Assembly (NCBI GenBank): GCA_964655195.1
Contig: CAZZLK010000101.1
Span: 1 to 28,039 of the forward strand
DNA length: 28,039 nucleotides
Direction: 5' to 3'
From: DUMJ01 sp964655195
GTDB taxonomy: Bacteria; DUMJ01
Below the pieces are notes generated by a model. It made no database searches and was not told the origin of the DNA. It was given only the letters and a program-made list of their open reading frames with translations. A program made the position numbers and the translations under genes. Positions 8,066 to 15,385 of the stretch are shown piece by piece. Positions within the stretch are counted from its first letter, which is position 1, and each line of letters starts with the position of its first letter.

Positions 8066-9265
8066 ATGGATAAACTCACAATTAGAGATATAGACCTAAA
8101 AGGGAAGAGAGTCCTAACTAGGGTAGATTTTAATGTGCCTTTGGCTGATGGTAGAGTAGCAGATGATACGAGGATAAGGGCTGCTCTTCCCACAGTAAAC
8201 TATATGAGAGAGAGGGGGGCAAAGGTTATCCTTGTTACACACCTGGGAAGACCTAAGGGAGTTACAGAGAGCTTGAGATTAGACCCTGTAGCTCTCAGGC
8301 TTGGTGAACTTGGTGTCCCTGTAAAGAAGCTGAATGATTGTATAGGTGAGGAAGTAAAAAAGGCTGTAGCAGAGATGAAAGAAGGGGATGTAATCCTTCT
8401 GGAAAACATAAGGTTTTATCCTGAGGAAGAGAAGAACGATCCTAAGTTTGCTCAGGAGTTAGCCAGCCTGGCTGATATATATGTTAATGATGCCTTCGGA
8501 ACTGCTCACAGAGCTCATGCGTCCACAGAGGGTGTAGCCAGACTACTTCCTGCTGTAGCAGGATTCCTTATGGAAAAAGAGATCAAGTTCTTCTCTAAGG
8601 TCTTGGAATCTCCCGAAAGACCATTTGTTGCTGTATTAGGAGGAGCAAAGGTCTCAGATAAGATTGGAGTTATAAAAAACCTTCTAGAAAAGGTGGATAT
8701 GCTTCTGATAGGTGGAGGTATGGCTTATCCATTTTTGAAGGCTTTGGGATATGAAGTAGGTCAGTCGATCTGCGAAGTTGACAAGATCTCTCTGGCTAAA
8801 GAATTGTTGAATCTGGCTAAAGAAAAGAAAGTAGAACTACTGTTGCCAGTCGATGTTGTTATAGCAGATAGATTTGCCCCAGATGCAAATACAAGAGTTG
8901 TTCCTGTATCACAGATTCCAAGTGATTGGCAAGGGCTGGATATAGGACCTCAAACAAGAGAGTTGTTTGCTCAGAAGGTTGCTCAAGCAAAGACCATAGT
9001 ATGGAATGGACCATTAGGGGTATTTGAGATGCCCGCCTTTAGTGAAGGGACAAGAGCGGTGGGAACTGCTATAGCTAATGCCAACGCACTGAAAGTGGTT
9101 GGTGGTGGCGAAACTGCAGAGGCAGTAGAAAAATTTGGACTTGCTGATAAGATGACTCATGTATCTACAGGAGGCGGGGCTAGTCTGGAGTTTCTAGAGG
9201 GTAAAGTGCTCCCAGGAGTAGCTGCCTTAGATGATAGTGAGAGTATCAAGAGGAAGCTTAAATGA
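8066..9265 (+). CDS. pgk: Phosphoglycerate kinase
   Basis: 399 residues, the usual length. The N-terminal substrate domain has RVDFNVPL (19-26), the HLGRP motif near residue 60 and DAFGTAHRAHAS; the C-terminal nucleotide domain has VLGGAKVSDKIGV, WNGPLGVFE and the closing GGGETAEAV/STGGGASLEFLEGK loops. It transfers phosphate from 1,3-bisphosphoglycerate to ADP. The gene starts 13 nt after gap with SD AGAAAGGA. Its stop overlaps the tpiA start (ATGA). There is no C-terminal fusion to TPI of the Thermotoga type; pgk and tpiA are separate overlapping genes. Confidence 0.98.
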   Translation: MDKLTIRDIDLKGKRVLTRVDFNVPLADGRVADDTRIRAALPTVNYMRERGAKVILVTHLGRPKGVTESLRLDPVALRLGELGVPVKKLNDCIGEEVKKAVAEMKEGDVILLENIRFYPEEEKNDPKFAQELASLADIYVNDAFGTAHRAHASTEGVARLLPAVAGFLMEKEIKFFSKVLESPERPFVAVLGGAKVSDKIGVIKNLLEKVDMLLIGGGMAYPFLKALGYEVGQSICEVDKISLAKELLNLAKEKKVELLLPVDVVIADRFAPDANTRVVPVSQIPSDWQGLDIGPQTRELFAQKVAQAKTIVWNGPLGVFEMPAFSEGTRAVGTAIANANALKVVGGGETAEAVEKFGLADKMTHVSTGGGASLEFLEGKVLPGVAALDDSESIKRKLK

Positions 9266-10011
9266 GAAGAAGACTTATAGCTGGTAACTGGAAGATGAAT
9301 GGCACTGTACCAGAGGCAATATCTCTGGTGCAGCGCCTCAAATTATTAGTATCAGACATACAGGATAGGGACATAGCGGTATGCCCCCCTTTTACCCTCC
9401 TGGATATAGTCTCAAAGATGATTGTAGATACGAGGATCTATCTTGGAGCTCAAGATATGTTTTGGGAAGAAAAGGGAGCCTTTACCGGAGAGATCTCTCC
9501 ACTAATGTTAAAAGAATTTAACTGTACATTTGTTATTCTAGGGCATTCTGAGAGACGCTGGATTATAGGAGAAACGAATGAGTTTATAGCCAGGAAGGTT
9601 GAATCTGCAATTAGAAATGGTCTTACTCCTATACTGTGTGTTGGTGAGAGGTTGGAAGATAGAGAGGCAGGTAAAACAAAAGATGTGGTTATTTCTCAAC
9701 TTGAAGGGAGTTTAGCTTTAGTTAAGGACCCTGAATCCCTGGTTATTGCCTATGAACCTGTATGGGCTATTGGTACAGGAAAACCGGCTTATCCTAAGGA
9801 TGCAGTAGAGGTCATCTCAATGATAAGAGAATGGTATGGAAAAAGATTTGGAAAAGATAAAGCTGAAGAGTTAAGGATACTCTATGGTGGCAGTGTAACC
9901 CCTTCTAACATAGACGACTTTATGAAGGAGAGTGAGATAGATGGGGCTCTTGTCGGAGGGGCAAGCTTAAATGCGGATAGTTTTGCCAGGATAGTTAAGT
10001 ATCTTTTGTAG
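9262..10011 (+). CDS. tpiA: Triosephosphate isomerase
   Basis: 249 residues. Active-site residues are N9/K11 in AGNWKMN, H95 in GHSERR and E165 in AYEPVWAIGTGK, with loop 6 intact; the phosphate-binding GGSV and GGASL loops follow near the end. It interconverts dihydroxyacetone phosphate and glyceraldehyde-3-phosphate in the cytosol. The ATG overlaps the pgk stop by 4 nt, so translation is coupled and no separate SD is required. Confidence 0.98.
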   Translation: MRRRLIAGNWKMNGTVPEAISLVQRLKLLVSDIQDRDIAVCPPFTLLDIVSKMIVDTRIYLGAQDMFWEEKGAFTGEISPLMLKEFNCTFVILGHSERRWIIGETNEFIARKVESAIRNGLTPILCVGERLEDREAGKTKDVVISQLEGSLALVKDPESLVIAYEPVWAIGTGKPAYPKDAVEVISMIREWYGKRFGKDKAEELRILYGGSVTPSNIDDFMKESEIDGALVGGASLNADSFARIVKYLL

Positions 10012-10025
10012 ATTGTGGAGGTAGT

Positions 10026-10244
10026 ATGAAGACTACATTGATGATTATTCAGATAGTAATAGCGGTAGGATTGAGTCTGATCATTCTTCTGGAACCACCT
10101 AGAGGAGAGGGATTGGGAGCAATTGGTGGGAGCGCCAGACTCTTCCATGTTGGAAAAGAGAAAGAAAAGAGACTTGATAGGATTATCGCAATAATAGGTG
10201 GTGTATTCTTTATATTAGCAGGAATTCTCGCCTGGGCTTTATAG
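10026..10244 (+). CDS. secG: Protein translocase subunit SecG
   Basis: 72 residues with two hydrophobic helices (about 4-21 and 49-70) joined by a loop starting EPPRGEGLGAIGGSARLF; the G-L-G-x-x-G-G/S pattern is the SecG signature. SecG is the small non-essential partner of SecYE and stimulates protein export. SD GTGGAGG lies just before the ATG. It is the last gene of the glycolytic operon, as in many Gram-positive genomes (tpiA/secG or eno/secG neighbourhoods), and is followed directly by an intrinsic terminator. Confidence 0.93.
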   Translation: MKTTLMIIQIVIAVGLSLIILLEPPRGEGLGAIGGSARLFHVGKEKEKRLDRIIAIIGGVFFILAGILAWAL

Positions 10245-10251
10245 GCAATTC

Positions 10252-10296
10252 AGGTGGCATCTGTCTATACTTTGTATAGATAGAGCCACCTTTTTC
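10252..10296 (+). terminator. Rho-independent terminator after secG
   Basis: AGGTGGC (10252-10258) pairs with GCCACCT (10285-10291), and an inner stem CTATAC/GTATAG closes on a TTT loop; the hairpin is followed by TTTTT. It ends the HAD-rapZ-whiA-gap-pgk-tpiA-secG unit. It is not a good terminator for the convergent DUF151 gene because the minus-strand side lacks a T-tract. Confidence 0.88.
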
Positions 10297-10336
10297 CTAT
10301 TATTACGTCTGATACTGGTGGAGAAAGATATCTGGC

Positions 10337-10825
10337 TTACAGGTATTTATCCAAGTCGTCAAGTTTAAGATTATTCAGGAATTGACGAAATTCTTCCTCT
10401 TCCTGACTATTCTGTTGTTGGACATTCTCACTTAGTATAAATGCCTCTTCAGCCACTTTCTCGTCTACATAGATAGGCGCATTGGTTCTGACCGCCAAAG
10501 CTATAGCATCGCTTGGTCTTGAGTCTATAAAGTAAGTCTTCCCATTAAGGGTGAGTGTTATAGTAGCATAATAAACTCCATCCTTGAGGTCTACAATAGA
10601 GACATTCTTTATAGTGACATTCAATTCATTCAGTATATTTACCATAAGGTCATGAGTAAAGGGCCTAGGAGGGACTGTTTGCTGAAGTTGCATAGCTATT
10701 GACTGTGCCTCTGGTAATCCTATCCATATAGGCAGAAAATTTTTCTCTTCAAAGTCAGAAAGAATAACTACTGGCGACATAGAGTTTATATCCATTCCTA
10801 CTGCTTTAATCTTTACCTCTATCAT
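10337..10825 (-). CDS. Bifunctional nuclease family protein (DUF151/BFN domain)
   Basis: 162 residues from the ATG at 10825. The single BFN (DUF151) domain has LPIWIGLPEAQSIA, HDLMVNILNELN, and the family-defining DSRPSDAIALAVRTNAPIYV, followed by an acidic, Gln/Glu-rich tail. Members have been reported to cleave DNA and RNA, but the bacterial role is poorly known. A GTG at 10834 is in frame, but it is part of the Shine-Dalgarno AGAGGTGATT (10838-10829), so the ATG is preferred. The gene has its own promoter, buried in an inverted repeat (10841-10876), and is separate in function from the sugar genes upstream. Confidence 0.85.
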   Translation of the reverse strand: MIEVKIKAVGMDINSMSPVVILSDFEEKNFLPIWIGLPEAQSIAMQLQQTVPPRPFTHDLMVNILNELNVTIKNVSIVDLKDGVYYATITLTLNGKTYFIDSRPSDAIALAVRTNAPIYVDEKVAEEAFILSENVQQQNSQEEEEFRQFLNNLKLDDLDKYL

Positions 10826-10840
10826 CAGAATCACCTCTAA

Positions 10841-10876
10841 TCTGATACACTATAGATTATACCATAGTGTATCAGA
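10841..10876. repeat. Perfect 13-bp inverted repeat overlapping the DUF151 promoter (candidate operator)
   Basis: TCTGATACACTAT (10841-10853) and ATAGTGTATCAGA (10864-10876) are exact inverted copies around a 10-bp centre that holds the -10 box of the minus-strand promoter. It lies between the end of the GH4 gene and the start of the DUF151 gene. There is no T-tract on either side, so it is more likely an operator or mRNA structure than a terminator. Confidence 0.7.
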
Positions 10877-10887
10877 GAATTAAACCT
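10856..10887 (-). promoter_or_regulatory. Candidate promoter for the DUF151 gene
   Basis: On the minus strand the loop of the inverted repeat reads TGGTATAAT, an extended -10 with a perfect TATAAT. Seventeen bp upstream is TTTAAT, a weak -35 just beyond the GH4 stop codon. Transcription would begin within the proximal arm of the repeat, about 25 nt before the ATG at 10825. Confidence 0.6.
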
Positions 10888-12173
10888 TACTCAAATCCAA
10901 TCCATTCCTTTTCTGCTTGGAATAGCTCATCGACCATCCTTTTTATATCTCTAGGCTCAAGAATGCTTGATGTTAATGGATCGAGCATAACTGCCTGTGC
11001 TGCCTTACGGGCATCCTTTTCCAGAGCAGCTATTACAGCCAACTCCTGTAAATTTATGTTGGTCCTATTTAGGGCTGCACACTGTGGTGGTAAGTCTCCA
11101 ACAAAGCAAGGATGTATTCCGGTCTTGTCAACCAGACATGGAACCTCTACACAGCAATCCTTAGGAAGATTCGTAATGAGGTTATCGTTATTCACATTCC
11201 CGTTTATCCTGCAGGGTATGTCCGTCTCCATAGAGTATATAATGTCTGCGGCATATTCATGAGATCTTTCTATCACTATGGGCTCCTCTCCAGCTACCTC
11301 CCTCTTTATCTTCTCATAATGTGGTTGCCATCTATTCTTACATATATCAAGATAATCCCATCTTTTAGGTATAAGTTCTTTTATCCTTTCTGGATTTCTT
11401 CTGAAGTATGGTACATATTCAGACATATGATGAGTGGATTCTGTGACAAAATAGTCAAAGTATCTCATAATTTCAAACCTAACGGCATCTTTCATATATA
11501 TTTCTGGATCTTCCATTGCCTTCCAGAGTCTTGGATAGAGATCTTCATCTCCTAGCTTGAATTCCAGGAACCAAGCCATATGATTTATCCCTGCTACCCA
11601 GTATGATACCTTTGAAGGATCAACTCCTACATAAGTAGCTAGTTGATGGGCAGTCCCCTGAACACTATGACACAGTCCTACATTTTTGATCTTGGTTGCC
11701 TTATTCATAGCCCAGCAGTTTATAGCCATAGGATTACTGTAGTTTATAAATAAGGCATCAGGACATAGTTCTTCCATATCCTTGGCTATATCTAAAAGTA
11801 CAGGAATAGTTCTTAATCCTCTAAAAACTCCACCAGGACCTACTGTATCTCCCACTGTCTGGTCTACTCCATACTTTCTTGGTATTTCACAGTCCAGCTC
11901 GAACATCTCCAATCCGCCTACTTGAATCATATTTATCACATATTTAGCTGAATCTAAAGCCTCTCTTCTGTCTAGAGTAGCAGTTACCTTTGCATTACAA
12001 CCTATTCTGTCAACTAGTTTTTTGGCTAAAGCATATGTAAGATCTAATCTTTCTTTATCTATATCCATCAAGACTATCTCGCTATCTGAGAGCTCTGGAT
12101 AAGAGAGTATATCCATTATTAATCTTTTAGCAAAAACTACACTACCAGCTCCAATAAAAGTAATCCTAGCCAT
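10887..12173 (-). CDS. GH4 family glycosidase, alpha-galactosidase type (MelA-like)
   Basis: 428 residues. An N-terminal Rossmann fold starts ITFIGAGSVVFAKRL (4-18); substrate residues include N147 in YSNPMA; metal ligands are C168 in GLCHSV and H198 in INHMAW. The CHSV form of the GH4 signature is the one associated with alpha-galactosidases, as against CHE(V), CHG, CDMP or CNVP for other activities. GH4 enzymes use NAD+ and Mn2+ and work by oxidation at C3 and elimination, so a 3-keto sugar is an intermediate. SD AAGGAGG overlaps the end of the UroD-like gene, 3 nt separate the two. Galacturonidase-type activity is an alternative. No signal peptide: the substrate must be imported. Confidence 0.88.
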   Translation of the reverse strand: MARITFIGAGSVVFAKRLIMDILSYPELSDSEIVLMDIDKERLDLTYALAKKLVDRIGCNAKVTATLDRREALDSAKYVINMIQVGGLEMFELDCEIPRKYGVDQTVGDTVGPGGVFRGLRTIPVLLDIAKDMEELCPDALFINYSNPMAINCWAMNKATKIKNVGLCHSVQGTAHQLATYVGVDPSKVSYWVAGINHMAWFLEFKLGDEDLYPRLWKAMEDPEIYMKDAVRFEIMRYFDYFVTESTHHMSEYVPYFRRNPERIKELIPKRWDYLDICKNRWQPHYEKIKREVAGEEPIVIERSHEYAADIIYSMETDIPCRINGNVNNDNLITNLPKDCCVEVPCLVDKTGIHPCFVGDLPPQCAALNRTNINLQELAVIAALEKDARKAAQAVMLDPLTSSILEPRDIKRMVDELFQAEKEWIGFE

Positions 12174-12176
12174 CCT

Positions 12177-13244
12177 CTAAGACCTCCTTATACTTTTGAT
12201 AAACTCTTTTGCTCTGGATTCGCTATCCATCCATGTAGAGATAAGTACCATTCCTCTATCAGGTATCTCTTCCAGTACTTTGGGTATATTATTTACGTCA
12301 TCAAATGACTGAAGTACAAGAAGTTTATTACGCTTTATAATCTTTTTATACATATCAAACCACTTTGGAGAATCACACTGTGGGTTACCTGCACCAGGGA
12401 CCCACTGAATACCACTTAACTCTGGTATGTCTAACAAGATGTCCAGGTGAGGAATCTCTCCCGGGCCATCAAGATGGTAAATACTGAAGTCAAGCCACTT
12501 ACACTGTTTCTCAAGGTGTGGGGCTACAAATTTCTCAAACATCTTGGGTGATATCATATAAGAGAAGTCGCACTGTAACGGATACCATTTCTTATGGCAC
12601 CATATTCCCATCCATGCAGATGTTCCCTCCTGATGTTCCCTTATTATGTCATATAGCTCTTCATAGACTTTAAACCAGGCGTATAGGATCTTTTCTGTCA
12701 TAAACAGGATCCTCTCAGGTTCCTCAATAAGATCTACTAATAGATTCTGAGCCCCTCTAAATGAGGCAAGTACGTCTAAGATTCCTCCAATATCAGTCGT
12801 TCCGACAATAAACTTATCTTTTCCTCTCTCTATAGAAAGCCTTGTTATATATTTTGTATATTGCCACCATTCGTTATCTTCTTTGAACTCCAGTTTCTTT
12901 ACCACATCCCAAGGGAGCGGATTTTCAAACCATGCAGTATTAGTATCTCCATCGAACTTTAAAAAACCTGTAAAGTATGAAGCCAGAGACCCAGGGCCAA
13001 GATTCATCCATAAATTGGGAAAGGATTCCCCTCCAAAATATGTATCCTTACATCTCTCTTCAAAGAGTTCTATTACCTTCTGGGGACAATCTCTGTATCT
13101 TAAGAATCCCCAGCCGTCGTATCCTCTGTACTCTATCACTCCCTCTTTAGGACTTATTACCTGTAGTAAAGGATATTCTAACTCTTTATTCCACCATGCT
13201 TTATATATCTCTTTTACTCTATCCCAGTCATCTCTGTATAGCAT
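12177..13244 (-). CDS. UroD-superfamily protein (MtaA/CmuA-like), paralogue 1
   Basis: 355 residues with no signal peptide. The second half follows the UroD TIM-barrel pattern: MISPKMFEKFVAPHLEKQ (230-247), then YHLDGPGE (256-263, with H257 and D259) and SGIQWVPGAGNP (277-288). True uroporphyrinogen decarboxylase motifs (N-terminal RQAGRY) are absent, so this is one of the UroD-like proteins related to methylcobamide:CoM methyltransferases. No corrinoid protein is seen nearby. SD GGAGG precedes the ATG closely. It sits between a GH42 remnant (in the same frame, one stop codon apart) and a GH4 gene, implying a role in carbohydrate handling. Activity unknown. Confidence 0.72.
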   Translation of the reverse strand: MLYRDDWDRVKEIYKAWWNKELEYPLLQVISPKEGVIEYRGYDGWGFLRYRDCPQKVIELFEERCKDTYFGGESFPNLWMNLGPGSLASYFTGFLKFDGDTNTAWFENPLPWDVVKKLEFKEDNEWWQYTKYITRLSIERGKDKFIVGTTDIGGILDVLASFRGAQNLLVDLIEEPERILFMTEKILYAWFKVYEELYDIIREHQEGTSAWMGIWCHKKWYPLQCDFSYMISPKMFEKFVAPHLEKQCKWLDFSIYHLDGPGEIPHLDILLDIPELSGIQWVPGAGNPQCDSPKWFDMYKKIIKRNKLLVLQSFDDVNNIPKVLEEIPDRGMVLISTWMDSESRAKEFIKSIRRS

Positions 13245-13259
13245 ATCGATCCTCCAGCA

Positions 13260-13394
13260 TCATAACTCCAAATGGATCCAGGCAAACTCTACCACCCTAA
13301 CTACCTCTATCCCTGCTTTCCCAATAAGACTTGGATCAATTTCCCAGCTTTCTCTCTCCCAGTACTCAGGATAATAGTCCACTCCTAGATACAT
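13260..13394 (-). pseudogene. GH42 beta-galactosidase N-terminal remnant (44 codons)
   Basis: A short minus-strand frame with a strong SD (AGGAGGAGG) begins at the ATG 13394 and ends at TGA 13262-13260. Its 44 residues start MYLGVDYYPEYW and contain AGIEVVRVVEFAW, which match the first strand and helix of GH42 beta-galactosidases (LGVxYYPEHW ... AGxxxVRxGEFAW). Full GH42 proteins are about 650-690 residues, so over 90% is lost. Substitutions at usually conserved places (V for G before EFAW, DPSLI) suggest decay. The UroD-like ATG lies in the same frame 15 nt after the stop. It may now act as a translated leader. Confidence 0.75.
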
Positions 13395-13413
13395 TTTAAA
13401 AACCTCCTCCTCT

Positions 13414-13442
13414 TTGCATAAGAGCCTTTTTACTATTATAAT
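13414..13442 (+). promoter_or_regulatory. Plus-strand promoter of the HAD-UroD-BKACE-GH2 operon
   Basis: TTGCAT (13414-13419) and TATAAT (13437-13442) with a 17-bp spacer. Transcription would start near 13449, right before the SD GAGGTGATT and the ATG at 13465. The -10 is one strand of the palindrome ATTATAAT (13435-13442), whose other strand serves the divergent promoter. Confidence 0.62.
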
Positions 13443-13463
13443 TATTCACAGAGGTGATTACAA
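13435..13463 (-). promoter_or_regulatory. Minus-strand promoter of the GH42 remnant-UroD-GH4 operon
   Basis: Read on the minus strand: TTGTAA (13463-13458), 17 bp, then TATAAT (13440-13435). The -10 shares six of its bases with the plus-strand -10 in the palindrome ATTATAAT. The leader would be about 34 nt before the GH42 remnant ATG at 13394. Confidence 0.6.
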
Positions 13464-13464
13464 G

Positions 13465-14256
13465 ATGAGAATAAAGTTACTAGCATTTGACTTCGATGGT
13501 ACTATTTTAGAAGAAGGTATGAGTATACCAGACATCACTAAGGAAGCGCTGGACAGTATAAGGGACCTTGGGGTAAAGATATCAACTGCTAGTGGACGTA
13601 AATTGGAAGATCAGTTCAAAATATTAGAACTGAATGGACTTGGAAATAGCAGAGGATATCCACATTCACTTATTGTTGATGAGTCCCGTATATATCTACT
13701 TGACGGAGAAGGATATGTCCCTTTAAGATCCTGGAATGATAGAGTATCAGAAGAGTGGAAGAGGCTTTATCCCCTGGCAGAAGAGATACTGCTAAGTGAA
13801 GTGGAGGAGTTAAAGAGGAAAGGAGAAGAGGTTTATATTCACATCTTAGGTGAGACTGCGTTAGTCAGGAATATGGTAGCTATGAGGTTTAGTACTATAG
13901 AAAAGGCAAAAGAGTATGAGAAATATCTGAGCAAAAAGCTGAGAGATATGAAAAGTCCTCTCTGGTGTAATCGCAATTTTAGCCTTGTACAGATATTACC
14001 ACCTTCTGTAGGAAAGGGAAATACAGTCTTAGCACTATCTAGATATTTTGGTATATCACCAGAAGAGGTCCTAGTGATTGGAGATTCAGGAAATGATGTC
14101 GATATGCTTGATGGTAGATATGGATTCAGGTCTGCTACAGTGTCAAATGCGGACCCTGAAATCAAAGAGGTGGTTAGAAATAGCGGAGGGTATGTTGCTG
14201 AAAATCCTATAAGCAGGGGAATCGTGGAGATTATAAATGAATTCATTCTTAAATAA
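13465..14256 (+). CDS. HAD-superfamily phosphatase (type IIB, Cof/SPP-like)
   Basis: 263 residues. Motif I is D9-F-D11-G-T, motif II TASGR (41-45), motif III K184 in VGKGNT, and motif IV GDSGNDVDML (D207, D211). The cap between about 85 and 175 is of the IIB type used on sugar phosphates. Start: a 17-codon longer version beginning at 13414 would run through the promoter and SD; SD GAGGTGATT (13451-13459) points to the ATG at 13465. First gene of the plus-strand sugar operon, 14 nt before the UroD-like gene. The context suggests a sugar-phosphate substrate, which is inference. Confidence 0.85.
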   Translation: MRIKLLAFDFDGTILEEGMSIPDITKEALDSIRDLGVKISTASGRKLEDQFKILELNGLGNSRGYPHSLIVDESRIYLLDGEGYVPLRSWNDRVSEEWKRLYPLAEEILLSEVEELKRKGEEVYIHILGETALVRNMVAMRFSTIEKAKEYEKYLSKKLRDMKSPLWCNRNFSLVQILPPSVGKGNTVLALSRYFGISPEEVLVIGDSGNDVDMLDGRYGFRSATVSNADPEIKEVVRNSGGYVAENPISRGIVEIINEFILK

Positions 14257-14270
14257 GGAGGAAATATTAA

Positions 14271-15380
14271 ATGATAGAGTTTAATCCTGATAAGTATATC
14301 TCGCAGATAGAAGAATCCAGAAAGAGACTGGAAATTGCTAGAAGTTTCAAGGAGCCCGATAGGGTTCCTATACTTATAAGCACAGGTGGAAGCTTCTATT
14401 CTAAGCTATTTGGTTATAATATAAGGGACTATTACACTAATTTAGATGTACAGATTGAGGTTCAGTTAAAGGGTCTAAGATGGGCTTTTGAGGAGTTAAG
14501 GGATGATAGGATAAGTTATGGGATCCATCTGGATTTAGGTCCTATATATGAGGCTATCTATTTTGACCTGCCTGTAGAGTATCCTGACGATACCTCCCCC
14601 TGGATAGTAAGGACAATGACTCTACCTGAAGCAGTGGAAAAACTAAAGACTCCTGATCCCGAAGATCATCCTGGAGTTATAGAGTTTTATAAAAAATATG
14701 AGCTTTTAAAGGAAAAAGTATCTAAGCTTGGTCTTAATTTACCAGTAGGTGGAAGATTAGGTATTCATCCTCCTCTATCTGCAGCATGCGGTATATTAGA
14801 GCCAAGTGAAGTCTTTATGTATCTGATAGAAGAGCCTCAGCTGGTTCATAGGTTATTTGAAAAGCTTCTGATTGCATTTATAAAGTTACAAGACTTTGCC
14901 GATAGGTATTTTGGCACGAAGACGACCCGTCTGGGTCTGGCAGATGACCATTCTGCCTTTATCTCTGATGAGATGTATAGACAACATGTGATGCCTTACA
15001 ATATGATCCTCTATGCTCGCTATGGTATTAATGGAAGACATCTACATGCCGATGGGCCCAATGACCATCACTTTAAGACCTATGCGGATATAGTGAGATT
15101 GACATCTATGGATATAGGTGGATTTAGTGATATAGCAAACGCAAAACCAGTTTTTAAAGATAGAGTCTTTTTCAGTGGCGGTCTAAATTGTAAGGACCTT
15201 TACTATGATCTCGAAAGTGCTAAGCCTGCTATAAAAAGGGCAATTAGTATAGGGGCTCCAGGTGGGGGTTATGCCTTTGCAATTGGAGGAGAGACATACG
15301 TTGGAATAAACCCCAATACTCTTATTCAGGCTGTAGAATATGTAAAACAGATTGGAAAGTATCCGATATCAATAGAGTAG
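14271..15380 (+). CDS. UroD-superfamily protein (MtaA/CmuA-like), paralogue 2
   Basis: 369 residues, cytosolic, with SD AAGGAGG. The N-terminus RKRLEIARSFKEPDRVP and the later ADDHSAFISDEMYRQHVMPYN (around 224-244) fit the UroD-like barrel; HLHADGPNDHHF (257-268) carries candidate metal or catalytic residues H257, H259, D261. The end has SIGAPGGGYAFAIGGETYVGI, similar to the closing strands of MtaA-like proteins. It is clearly divergent from the paralogue at 12177-13244, so this is not a recent duplication. It is co-directional with BKACE and GH2 genes. No corrinoid protein or reductive activator is in the window, so a methyltransferase role is unproven. Confidence 0.75.
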   Translation: MIEFNPDKYISQIEESRKRLEIARSFKEPDRVPILISTGGSFYSKLFGYNIRDYYTNLDVQIEVQLKGLRWAFEELRDDRISYGIHLDLGPIYEAIYFDLPVEYPDDTSPWIVRTMTLPEAVEKLKTPDPEDHPGVIEFYKKYELLKEKVSKLGLNLPVGGRLGIHPPLSAACGILEPSEVFMYLIEEPQLVHRLFEKLLIAFIKLQDFADRYFGTKTTRLGLADDHSAFISDEMYRQHVMPYNMILYARYGINGRHLHADGPNDHHFKTYADIVRLTSMDIGGFSDIANAKPVFKDRVFFSGGLNCKDLYYDLESAKPAIKRAISIGAPGGGYAFAIGGETYVGINPNTLIQAVEYVKQIGKYPISIE

Positions 15381-15385
15381 AAGAA

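Noticed and set aside
10864..10889. Terminator for the GH4 gene in the inverted repeat
   Set aside because: The stem is AT-rich and not followed by a T-run on the minus strand; the embedded -10 makes an operator/promoter more likely.
12883..13374. 163-codon plus-strand open frame opposite the UroD-like gene and GH42 remnant
   Set aside because: The opposite strand carries GH42 and UroD-like similarity with SDs; this frame has neither.
13414..13464. Longer N-terminus for the HAD gene starting at 13414
   Set aside because: It would translate the promoter and SD region; the extra residues have no HAD similarity and the ATG at 13465 has a good SD.
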